Shown: positions 1 to 5,719, counted from the first letter of the stretch. The stretch: DNA of 6,703 nucleotides from Bacillus sp. (in: firmicutes) (GCA_003457145.1 DMSR01000270.1:1437-8139); one strand, 5' to 3'. Program-made: numbers and translations. Notes: generated from the sequence alone by a model not told the origin.

Positions 1-43
1 ATTCTTAATTACTATAGGAATAAATCTCTATTTTTGATAAATG

Positions 44-52
44 TGGTACAAT
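44..52 (+). promoter_or_regulatory. Extended -10 promoter for the EAL gene
   Basis: The sequence TGGTACAAT fits an extended -10 (TGn followed by TACAAT, 5 of 6 matches to TATAAT). No good -35 box lies 16-18 nt upstream, which is tolerated by extended -10 promoters. Transcription would begin near position 59, leaving a leader of about 34 nt before the ATG at 93. The core closely resembles the promoter before the dehydrogenase gene at 4542-4550. Confidence 0.5.
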
Positions 53-92
53 AAAGAAAAATAATTGGTAACTTCTGAGAGGATTGAAACTT

Positions 93-1394
93 ATGGCCCG
101 CCGTACTACCAGCATTATAGATCACCTGCTTGGATGGGGAAAAATCATGTTGCCGCATTCATCAATATGCTACTACCCACCTCAGTTTATTTTGCGGGAC
201 CCTATCGTTTCAGGTGTTAAAAAAGCGTTTAAAGAGGGCTGCGAAGTGGCAGTTATCGCATATACCATCAGGAACCAGCGAGAACTGGCTGCCCAGCTGG
301 GTAAAGACGACGGGAAATATCTTGAAGACATGAAGAAGCACTTTAAAAGTGCGATCGAGAAAGAGATAGATAAGCAGGATATGATCATCCTGCATGATTA
401 TTATAATGACAGCCTAAGCTTGTTTATGAGGGTTGATCATGACAGACATTGTATATCAGAAATCGACTCGAAGATGAAGAAGATTCTGCTGGAAGTCCAA
501 AGCAAGCTTTTTATAGAATATTCTTCTGTCAAACCCGTATTTGATACAGGATACATTTTCATTGATAAATCCATAGGGTCAGTACAGGAAGCGGTGTTAA
601 AAGCACATCAGCAAGCGTTCGCGATGGCTGAAAAAAGGATAAAATCCGATTTTAATGAAATGGTCTATGAAGTGAATAAAATTATCTCCCAGAAAAGCAT
701 AAAGCTTCTGGCCCAGCCAATCATCGATGTAGCAACGAAGGAGATTCGCGCCTGGGAAATGCTCACGCGTGGTCCGGAGGGCACAGGACTAGAAAGTCCC
801 TTGCAGCTTTTTTCGGTCGCGAGGCAGACAGGCATGCTCTATGACTTGGAGATGATTGTGCTGGCCAAGACACTTGAACAGATTGCTTCAACTGGCTGCA
901 GACATGAAATCTTTATAAACTTTACGCCTATAACACTCGGGAACTATAGGTTTGTCCAGGATTTAAAGAAGATGATGCAGGGATATACTAGTATACTGCC
1001 TGGCCAAATTACCTTTGAAGTTACTGAAAGGGATTCAATTGAGGGAATCGAGAATTTCATCTATAATATAAAGGTGTTAAGAGCGATGGGCTTTAAAATT
1101 GCAGTTGATGATACAGGAGCAGGCTATGCCAGCTTGAACACCATCAGTGAAATCATGCCGGACGTCATAAAAATCGACCGTTCGGTCATTCAAAATATTG
1201 ATAAGAATTCAGTGAAGGAATCGATGCTGAAAGGCTTGCTGCTCGTGGCAAAGGAAGCGGGCTCCCTGGTCGTGGCCGAAGGAATTGAAAGCGCTGAGGA
1301 AGCATCCGTGCTTTCGAGGAACAAGGTCGATTTAGCACAGGGGTATTTTTACGCGCGGCCTGGATTACTGAAAAGCCGTCTGGCATCTGTATGA
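93..1394 (+). CDS. Degenerate GGDEF-EAL protein, probable c-di-GMP phosphodiesterase
   Basis: The product (433 aa) probably hydrolyses the second messenger cyclic di-GMP to pGpG in the cytosol; no signal peptide or membrane segment is visible. The C-terminal half (about 203-425) is an EAL domain with every expected metal and catalytic position: E222 in WEMLTR, N276 in FINFTP, E309 in FEVTE, D339/D340 in VDDTGAGY, K360 in VIKID, E396 in VAEGIE and Q416 in AQGYFY. The spacing from E309 to Q416 matches well-studied active EAL enzymes. Residues about 45-185 have the layout of a GGDEF domain, but the signature reads YYNDS (103-107) and no RxxD inhibitory site precedes it, so cyclase activity is unlikely; such domains can act as GTP or effector sensors (known for the class, inferred here). 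I chose ATG 93 over an in-frame TTG at 84 because GAGAGGA (77-83) sits 9 nt before the ATG. The stop overlaps the yutE ribosome binding site. The physiological output (motility, biofilm, sporulation) cannot be read from the sequence. Confidence 0.9.
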   Translation: MARRTTSIIDHLLGWGKIMLPHSSICYYPPQFILRDPIVSGVKKAFKEGCEVAVIAYTIRNQRELAAQLGKDDGKYLEDMKKHFKSAIEKEIDKQDMIILHDYYNDSLSLFMRVDHDRHCISEIDSKMKKILLEVQSKLFIEYSSVKPVFDTGYIFIDKSIGSVQEAVLKAHQQAFAMAEKRIKSDFNEMVYEVNKIISQKSIKLLAQPIIDVATKEIRAWEMLTRGPEGTGLESPLQLFSVARQTGMLYDLEMIVLAKTLEQIASTGCRHEIFINFTPITLGNYRFVQDLKKMMQGYTSILPGQITFEVTERDSIEGIENFIYNIKVLRAMGFKIAVDDTGAGYASLNTISEIMPDVIKIDRSVIQNIDKNSVKESMLKGLLLVAKEAGSLVVAEGIESAEEASVLSRNKVDLAQGYFYARPGLLKSRLASV

Positions 1395-1404
1395 GGTGAT
1401 AAAA

Positions 1405-1842
1405 ATGTACTTTGTTGACCGCGAACAAATTGAAGGAACATTACAGTTTTTAAATAGGCAAATTGAACTTTTCGAGATGAATGAAACATGGGAAACACCT
1501 ATGGAGCGGGCAGCGCTTGAGCGGATTGCCCATACGATGATTGAATCAGTCCTGGATGTTGGCAATAGTATGATTGATGGATTCATCATGCGGGATCCCG
1601 GAAGCTATGAGGACATTATCGATATTTTACTGGACGAAAAAGTCATCACAACAGAGATGAGTGAAAGCCTGAAAAAGACCGTTCAGTTTCGGAAGGTGCT
1701 CGTCCAGCAATATACTGCTGTCGACCACCTCACCTTGCAAAAATCATTTGAGGCTGAGCTATCAGAGCTCAAGCTTTTTTCTGTGAGGGTGCTTGAATAT
1801 TTAACGAATGAGCTGGGGCCTGTATCGGCCTTTAAGAAATAG
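1405..1842 (+). CDS. yutE: YutE, DUF86/HEPN-fold (HepT-like) protein
   Basis: This 145-aa, largely helical protein matches the Bacillus YutE group of DUF86 (HepT-like, HEPN superfamily), with the characteristic stretch MIDGFIMRDPGSYEDIIDIL at about 57-75. In HepT toxins the RNase motif is RN-x-x-x-H-x-Y; here the same place reads RKVLVQQY (96-103), keeping R96 and Y103 but replacing N by K97 and H by Q101. RNase toxicity is therefore doubtful, and no MNT-type nucleotidyltransferase antitoxin gene is adjacent. The ATG at 1405 is preferred over an in-frame GTG at 1396 because GAGG (1393-1396) of the strong site GAGGTGAT lies 8 nt upstream, and the GTG is inside that site. The site overlaps the TGA of the EAL gene (1392-1394), so translation is probably coupled. 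A hairpin and T-run follow. Family assignment is firm; the biochemical function is unknown. Confidence 0.85.
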   Translation: MYFVDREQIEGTLQFLNRQIELFEMNETWETPMERAALERIAHTMIESVLDVGNSMIDGFIMRDPGSYEDIIDILLDEKVITTEMSESLKKTVQFRKVLVQQYTAVDHLTLQKSFEAELSELKLFSVRVLEYLTNELGPVSAFKK

Positions 1843-1849
1843 TCTTAAT

Positions 1850-1882
1850 GAGACGGGGCCGTGCATCAGCGGTCTCTTTTTT
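1850..1882 (+). terminator. Probable intrinsic terminator after yutE
   Basis: GAGAC (1850-1854) pairs with GTCTC (1872-1876), with a possible further GC/GC pairing inside, followed immediately by six T residues (1877-1882). It starts 7 nt after the yutE stop. The stem is only five uninterrupted pairs with a large loop, so it may leak into yutF. Confidence 0.6.
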
Positions 1883-1896
1883 GTGCATCCCGGCCA

Positions 1897-1925
1897 TTGC
1901 ACTTGTCTTCGTTCTTTTATAAAAT
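1897..1925 (+). promoter_or_regulatory. yutF: Possible sigma-A promoter for yutF
   Basis: TTGCAC (1897-1902) and TAAAAT (1920-1925) are separated by 17 nt. The -10 matches 5 of 6 consensus positions but the -35 only the first three. The location between the yutE terminator and yutF is sensible. An overlapping TATAAA at 1918-1923 would give a 15-nt spacer instead. This is a weak call. Confidence 0.4.
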
Positions 1926-1962
1926 AGGGTTTCGGGCACGATAATGTTAGGAGTGGATTATC

Positions 1963-2727
1963 ATGAAGAAATATAAAGGTTATTTGATTGATTTGGATGG
2001 TACGATGTACAGGGGTTCTGAACGGATCGAAGCAGCAGCTGATTTTGTCAAAAGGCTGATTGATAACGGAATACCTTATTTATTTGTTACGAATAATTCA
2101 ACACGTACACCTGCACAGGTTGCCGATAAGCTTCGGAACTTCGATATTCCTGCGACAGAGGAGCAAGTTTTCACAACCAGCCAGGCGACTGCGAATTATA
2201 TTTATGAGCAAAAACCGGATGCAACTGTATATGTAATTGGGGAAGAAGGCATCCATACCGCTATTTCCGAAAAGGGTTTAACAATGGCTGGAGAAGATGC
2301 AGACTTCGTTATCTCGGGACTTGATCGCGAAATTACATATGAGAAACTAGCCGTAGGCTGTCTTGCTGTAAGAAACGGAGCAACCTTCATTTCGACGAAT
2401 GCGGATATCGCCATTCCAAATGAGCGTGGTTTGCTGCCTGGAAATGGTTCATTGACTTCAGTTATTGCTGTTTCAACCCAGACCGAGCCTGTATTTATCG
2501 GGAAACCAGAATCGGTTATCATGGAACAAGCCTTAAAGGTTCTTGGAACAGAAAAAGAGGAAACCCTGATGGTCGGTGATTACTATGATACAGATATTCT
2601 CGCAGGGATGAGAGCAGGAATGGATACGTTATTGGTGCATACCGGAGTTACAACGAAAGAGCTTCTCCAAGGGTATCAGGAGATGCCTACCTACACAGTG
2701 GATTCTCTTGATGAGTGGGAAGTATAA
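1963..2727 (+). CDS. yutF: YutF, HAD-IIA (NagD/AraL-like) phosphatase
   Basis: This 254-aa cytosolic phosphatase belongs to haloacid dehalogenase subfamily IIA, related to NagD, AraL and p-nitrophenyl phosphatases; the length is typical. The catalytic signature IDLDGTMYRG gives nucleophile D10 and acid/base D12. Motif II is VTNNS with T43; the motif III lysine is K181 in GKPES; the Mg-binding loop is VGDYYDTDILAG with D206 and D211. The region between motifs II and III (about 70-180) is the C2-type cap that sets substrate choice. Family enzymes dephosphorylate sugar phosphates and nucleotides, often broadly, and the substrate of this one cannot be told. ATG 1963 has AGGAG (1949-1953) 9 nt upstream. 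It is probably monocistronic: a terminator lies before it and a strong bidirectional one after it. All catalytic positions look intact. Confidence 0.9.
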   Translation: MKKYKGYLIDLDGTMYRGSERIEAAADFVKRLIDNGIPYLFVTNNSTRTPAQVADKLRNFDIPATEEQVFTTSQATANYIYEQKPDATVYVIGEEGIHTAISEKGLTMAGEDADFVISGLDREITYEKLAVGCLAVRNGATFISTNADIAIPNERGLLPGNGSLTSVIAVSTQTEPVFIGKPESVIMEQALKVLGTEKEETLMVGDYYDTDILAGMRAGMDTLLVHTGVTTKELLQGYQEMPTYTVDSLDEWEV

Positions 2728-2734
2728 GTTATTT

Positions 2735-2775
2735 AAAAAGGGGACTTGCAGCCGAAAGTGGCGCAGGTCCCTTTT
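2735..2775. terminator. Bidirectional terminator between convergent yutF and yutG
   Basis: The arm AAAAGGGGACTTGC (2736-2749) pairs with GCAGGTCCCTTTT (2763-2775), with one bulged G and one G-U pair. An inner GCC (2751-2753)/GGC (2760-2762) helix is capped by the loop GAAAGT. An A-run on the left and a T-run on the right let it work for both strands, and it fills most of the gap between the two stop codons. Confidence 0.85.
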
Positions 2776-2778
2776 AGG

Positions 2779-3285
2779 TCAATCTTCTATATTCGCTGCC
2801 CTGTGAGCAAGTCTGCTTGATGCAGCGGCTGCGACGGCGCCTATAATGTCATCAAGGAATGTGTGGCACTTGCCGGACGATTTATCATTTAATTTTTCTA
2901 ATATCCCTGGCTTTTGTTTGTCAATGTATCCGTAATTAGTAAATCCGATAGAACCATAAATGTTCACGATTGAAAAGGCAAGGATCTCATCAACTCCATA
3001 AAGGCTTTCATCCGTTTCGATGATTGATTGCAGCGGCTCTCCAAGTTTTTTTTGCTCAGCAAGGATATCAAGCTGGATTCCGGTCAGGATTGCATTTTGC
3101 ACTTCCCGCTTGGAAAGAACCCTCTCAACATTCTCGAGGCAGTCTTCCATCTGGAGGTCTGGGTGGTATTTTTCCTGTAAGTAAAATACTAGGTCCGCAA
3201 TATCCTGTATTTCAACACCACGTTCGTGGAGCCATTGTCGGGCTGTTTCCTCAGTCATATGGATCGCGCGTTTTTTTTGTAACAT
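2779..3285 (-). CDS. yutG: YutG, PgpA-family (phosphatidylglycerophosphatase A-like) protein
   Basis: The product (168 aa) is a member of the phosphatidylglycerophosphatase A (PgpA) family, as in Bacillus YutG. Enterobacterial PgpA removes phosphate from phosphatidylglycerol phosphate in phospholipid synthesis; whether YutG does so is an inference from homology. The conserved core spans about 91-161: TDESLYGVDEILAFSIVNIYGSIG, then GYIDKQKPGILEKL, then CHTFLDDIIGAVAAA with acidic D145/D146. The N-terminal 60 residues form a charged helical extension (TEETARQWLHERGV). Only short hydrophobic patches are present, so it looks soluble or peripheral, not multi-spanning like E. coli PgpA. The start is the ATG at 3285: AAGGTGAT, a near-complete ribosome binding site, sits just upstream on the minus strand. 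An in-frame GTG and ATG at 3294 and 3291 fall within that site. It converges with yutF and diverges from yutH. I see no confident promoter for it. Confidence 0.85.
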   Translation of the reverse strand: MLQKKRAIHMTEETARQWLHERGVEIQDIADLVFYLQEKYHPDLQMEDCLENVERVLSKREVQNAILTGIQLDILAEQKKLGEPLQSIIETDESLYGVDEILAFSIVNIYGSIGFTNYGYIDKQKPGILEKLNDKSSGKCHTFLDDIIGAVAAAASSRLAHRAANIED

Positions 3286-3439
3286 CTGCATCACCTTTCC
3301 TATTTTTATTTGCCGATAAATGCAGTTTCGCTTTCTTCTCCTATTTATCCTAAATTATTCTGTATAATCCGTTTGGTGAAAGATAATCGCTCCTTTAAAT
3401 CATTTCCATAATGAAAGCAGTTATTCATTTCATTGTTCA

Positions 3440-3469
3440 CACAAGTTTTTTAATGACAAACATATATTT
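3440..3469 (+). promoter_or_regulatory. yutH: Possible sporulation (sigma-K or sigma-E type) promoter for yutH
   Basis: CATATATTT (3461-3469) resembles the -10 of mother-cell sigma factors (sigma-K CATAnnnTA, sigma-E CATACAnT), and CACA (3440-3443) fits a sigma-K -35 (mACm) 17 nt upstream. A transcript would start near 3474, shortly before the ribosome binding site at 3489. The -35 does not fit sigma-E. The call leans partly on YutH being a coat protein. Confidence 0.35.
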
Positions 3470-3500
3470 GTTATAGGTGCTTTGAAATGAGGTGGCAAAG

Positions 3501-4508
3501 TTGTTCAAGAAGATGTTAAAAGAAGTATATGGAATTTCTGCGGATTCAGAAGTAACTCTTGGAAGATATCATGGATATAAGCAAAAGGAAGGACTTTATT
3601 TAATTATGTCGGCAAACGGCAGGGACGAGCAAGAAATAACCGAAATAGGGAGAATCACTGAGCATATGCAGGCATATGGCGACCGGCATGTATCAATGCT
3701 GGTGGCAAACAAAGAAGGTAAACGAATTTCCGAGTGGGAGGGCAATAAATACTGCGTGCTCCAGAATCGGGCAGCCCGGACTCCAGAAGGGATGAAGACG
3801 GGCCGGAAGTTGGCTAAGCTTCATATGAGGGGAAGGAAAATTCCATTTAAAGTCCAAAGCCTAAATAGGGTCGGGCAGTGGAAGCAGCTATGGGAAAAAA
3901 GGCTGGATCAGATGGAACAGGTTTGGAACAGTAAGCTGCACATCGAACCTGAGGACGAATTTGAAAGAATGTTCATCGAGTCGTTCCCTTATTACATGGG
4001 GCTGGCAGAAAATGCGATCCAATATCTTGCTGACACTGAGATTGACGATAAGCCAATGCAGACTGACCATGGTACGGTTTGCCATGAGCGGTTCACCTAT
4101 TCTACTTGGAAAGGTCCCTATCTTGTGAAAAATCCATTTGATTGGGTATTCGACCATGGAAGCAGGGATTTAGCCGAATGGATAAGAGAGCGGTACTTTT
4201 CCAATACCCAGACAAGCCAGCCTGATATCAAAGGCTTTTTAGCTGAATATCAAAGCCTTTCAGTTTTATCGCCATTTTCATGGAGGCTTATGTATGCAAG
4301 ACTTCTGTTCCCGCTCCATTACTTTGAGTGCGTCGAGAATTACTATATTACTCAATCAGAACAAATGAGGAATCAGCTCGAAGACCATTTGAGGAAGTAT
4401 TTGAATCAAAGTACTGAACATGAAAGATTCCTTGGGAATTTTTATCAGATCGGTGAAGCACCTGTAAAAGCAGCAAAGCTACCGGGGGTAGAATGGTTAT
4501 TACGGTAA
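3501..4508 (+). CDS. yutH: YutH, spore coat-associated protein with kinase-like (CotS-type) fold
   Basis: This 335-aa protein matches the spore coat protein YutH family, related to CotS/CotI and to aminoglycoside-phosphotransferase folds. It should act in the mother cell and end up in the coat (family knowledge). Helical LAKLH at about 104-108 matches the kinase C-lobe start. The catalytic loop HGDxHxxN of active relatives is replaced by TVCHERFTY (192-200), so R197 sits where the catalytic Asp is expected. The metal-binding Asp region corresponds to NPFDWVFDHGSRDLAEW (211-227), with D214 or D218 and the conserved DLA at 223-225. It may be a pseudokinase or use altered chemistry. I chose TTG 3501: GAGG (3489-3492) lies 8 nt upstream. 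An in-frame GTG at 3492 lies inside that site, giving three fewer plausible residues. No convincing terminator follows the stop, so read-through into the dehydrogenase gene is possible. Family call strong, activity unknown. Confidence 0.85.
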   Translation: MFKKMLKEVYGISADSEVTLGRYHGYKQKEGLYLIMSANGRDEQEITEIGRITEHMQAYGDRHVSMLVANKEGKRISEWEGNKYCVLQNRAARTPEGMKTGRKLAKLHMRGRKIPFKVQSLNRVGQWKQLWEKRLDQMEQVWNSKLHIEPEDEFERMFIESFPYYMGLAENAIQYLADTEIDDKPMQTDHGTVCHERFTYSTWKGPYLVKNPFDWVFDHGSRDLAEWIRERYFSNTQTSQPDIKGFLAEYQSLSVLSPFSWRLMYARLLFPLHYFECVENYYITQSEQMRNQLEDHLRKYLNQSTEHERFLGNFYQIGEAPVKAAKLPGVEWLLR

Positions 4509-4541
4509 ACGAAACTTTTCATCCGAAATGCAGGCGATTTG

Positions 4542-4550
4542 TGGTAGAAT
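4542..4550 (+). promoter_or_regulatory. Extended -10 promoter for the 2-hydroxyacid dehydrogenase
   Basis: TGGTAGAAT is an extended -10 (TGn plus TAGAAT, 5 of 6). No recognisable -35 lies at the right distance. Transcription would start near 4557, about 40 nt before the ATG. The -10 lies inside the left arm of a perfect palindrome. Confidence 0.5.
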
Positions 4551-4563
4551 AAAATTATTCTAC
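4544..4563. promoter_or_regulatory. Perfect 9-2-9 palindrome, candidate operator
   Basis: GTAGAATAA (4544-4552) and TTATTCTAC (4555-4563) are exact inverted copies around a central AA. The element covers the -10 and predicted start site of the dehydrogenase promoter, the usual place for a repressor operator. As RNA the hairpin would be AU-rich with a tiny loop and no T-run, so a terminator role for yutH is unlikely. I do not recognise the cognate regulator. Confidence 0.55.
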
Positions 4564-4567
4564 GGTA

Positions 4568-4581
4568 ATTAAACGCTTACA
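4568..4581. promoter_or_regulatory. cre-like (CcpA) site before the dehydrogenase
   Basis: ATTAAACGCTTACA matches 12 of 14 positions of the catabolite responsive element TGWNANCGNTNWCA; both mismatches are at the left end. It lies between the predicted transcription start and the ribosome binding site, where bound CcpA typically blocks transcription. The consensus is degenerate, so chance matches occur in any sequence of this size. Confidence 0.4.
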
Positions 4582-4596
4582 TAAAGGAGAATTTTG

Positions 4597-5574
4597 ATGA
4601 AGCCATATGTGTATATCACCCGCAAACTTCCTGAAGAAACGATTACTGAACTTGTACAGCATTTTGACGTGAAAATGTGGGATTATGAAGATGTCGCGGT
4701 TCCGAGAGAAGTGTTGTTAGAAGAAGCGAAGCGAGCCAGTGCCTTGATTACAATGCTTTCCGACCAGGTTAATGAAGAATTGCTTTCTGCCGGTGAAAAC
4801 CTTAAAGTCGTGGCGAATCTGGCAGTAGGCTTTGATAATATCGATGTGAAAGCGGCGACGTCGCGAGGAATCATTGTAAGCAATACACCTGATGTCTTAA
4901 CGGAGACGACTGCTGATCTTACATTTGTCCTGCTGATGGCAACTGCCAGGCGTAATGTGGAAGCTGCCGAATATGTTAAGGCAGGAAAATGGGAAGGATG
5001 GAGTCCATATCTCCTTGCTGGCCATGATATCCATTCAAAGACCATAGGAATTGTCGGCATGGGTAAAATTGGCGAGGCAGTCGCCCGTCGCGCAAAAGGG
5101 TTTGGCATGAATATTCTATATCATAACCGCTCAAGAAAAGGTAAAGCCGAAAGTGAAATAGGAGCACAATACAGTTCGTTTGAAGAGCTTGTTGCCCAGT
5201 CCGACTATGTCGTCTCTTTGGCGCCGCTCACTCCCGAGACGAGAAACCTGTTCACGGCTGATGTTTTTTCTAAAATGAAAAAAAGTGCCATTTTCATCAA
5301 TGCAGGGCGTGGACCTGTTGTGGACGAGCAAGCATTATATGAGGCATTGAAAAATGGTGAAATCGCTGCTGCTGGTCTCGATGTTTTTGAAAAGGAACCT
5401 ATTGCTGCAGACCACCAGCTCCTTCAGCTCCCTAATGTTACGGCTTTGCCGCATATCGGGAGTGCAAGCACGGAAACAAGAACAACGATGATCAAGCTTT
5501 GCAGTTCAAATGTTAAGGCAGTTCTGACAGGTGACAGACCAAAAACAATTGTTAATAAAGAACTTGTCCAATAG
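4597..5574 (+). CDS. D-isomer 2-hydroxyacid dehydrogenase (D-glycerate dehydrogenase / hydroxypyruvate-glyoxylate reductase type)
   Basis: This 325-aa enzyme is a D-isomer-specific 2-hydroxyacid dehydrogenase, most like D-glycerate dehydrogenase (hydroxypyruvate/glyoxylate reductase, GyaR/GRHPR group). It would interconvert glycerate and hydroxypyruvate, or glycolate and glyoxylate, in the cytosol. The Rossmann signature is GIVGMGKIG (151-159). HNRS (176-179) after the second beta strand suggests NADP(H) preference, as in GRHPR-type enzymes. The catalytic triad is R238 (NAGRGPVVDE), E267 (DVFEKEP) and H286 (LPHIGSA). Substrate-loop residues NLAVGFDNID (74-83) are typical of the group. The length is normal, without the ACT extension of SerA. 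AAAGGAG (4583-4589) lies 7 nt before ATG 4597; the preceding in-frame TTG at 4594 is less likely. It has its own promoter, palindrome and cre-like site, and a strong terminator after it, so it is probably monocistronic. Exact substrate is uncertain; formate, lactate and phosphoglycerate dehydrogenases are less likely relatives. Confidence 0.88.
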   Translation: MKPYVYITRKLPEETITELVQHFDVKMWDYEDVAVPREVLLEEAKRASALITMLSDQVNEELLSAGENLKVVANLAVGFDNIDVKAATSRGIIVSNTPDVLTETTADLTFVLLMATARRNVEAAEYVKAGKWEGWSPYLLAGHDIHSKTIGIVGMGKIGEAVARRAKGFGMNILYHNRSRKGKAESEIGAQYSSFEELVAQSDYVVSLAPLTPETRNLFTADVFSKMKKSAIFINAGRGPVVDEQALYEALKNGEIAAAGLDVFEKEPIAADHQLLQLPNVTALPHIGSASTETRTTMIKLCSSNVKAVLTGDRPKTIVNKELVQ

Positions 5575-5587
5575 AATGCTATCCCGG

Positions 5588-5619
5588 AGCCCTTTCTCTT
5601 AGAGAAAAGGCTTTTTTTT
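5588..5619 (+). terminator. Intrinsic terminator after the dehydrogenase
   Basis: AGCCCTTTCTC (5588-5598) pairs with GAGAAAAGGCT (5602-5612) with one C-A mismatch and a TTA loop, followed by a run of eight T residues. It starts 14 nt after the stop and isolates this gene from hom. Confidence 0.9.
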
Positions 5620-5681
5620 GTGTTTCTAACATACCATTCATCTCTGAAAGGTTAATTTTTTTTTGCTTAGAGCCGCATATG

Positions 5682-5695
5682 ATAAAGCGTTTACA
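5682..5695. promoter_or_regulatory. cre-like (CcpA) site upstream of the hom promoter
   Basis: ATAAAGCGTTTACA matches 12 of 14 positions of TGWNANCGNTNWCA, with the right half complete. It is centred about 66 nt before the predicted hom start site, upstream of the -35. CcpA sites in such upstream positions can activate (known for ackA and ilvB in B. subtilis). It shares AAGCGTTTA with the reverse complement of the site at 4568-4581. The match could be chance. Confidence 0.4.
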
Positions 5696-5719
5696 TAGTG
5701 GTGCGCAGATAAAATCCCC

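Noticed and set aside
1405..1842. HepT-MntA type toxin-antitoxin system
   Set aside because: No nucleotidyltransferase antitoxin gene is adjacent, and the HEPN catalytic His and Asn are replaced.
1883..1902. GTGCA/TGCAC inverted repeat before yutF
   Set aside because: A 5-bp stem with a 10-nt loop overlapping the candidate -35; too weak to call a regulatory structure.
2202..2522. 106-codon open frame on the minus strand
   Set aside because: It is antisense to the conserved yutF catalytic and cap regions; no ribosome binding site or family resemblance.
3024..3353. 109-codon plus-strand frame running out of yutG into the intergenic region
   Set aside because: It is antisense to yutG with an F/S-rich, atypical composition; yutG has a strong ribosome binding site and conserved core.
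3363..3368. Perfect TATAAT on the plus strand in the yutG-yutH gap
   Set aside because: No -35 at 16-18 nt upstream and no TGn extension; about 130 nt from yutH with AT-rich surroundings, so likely chance.
4501..4568. Direct repeat TACGGTAA at 4501-4508 and 4561-4568
   Set aside because: Only 8 bp, and the first copy is part of the yutH stop region; no element lies between the copies that would suggest a target-site duplication.
4683..5108. 141-codon open frame on the minus strand
   Set aside because: It lies wholly inside the dehydrogenase gene, whose motifs are intact, and its product is low-complexity A/S/T/R-rich with no recognisable domain.
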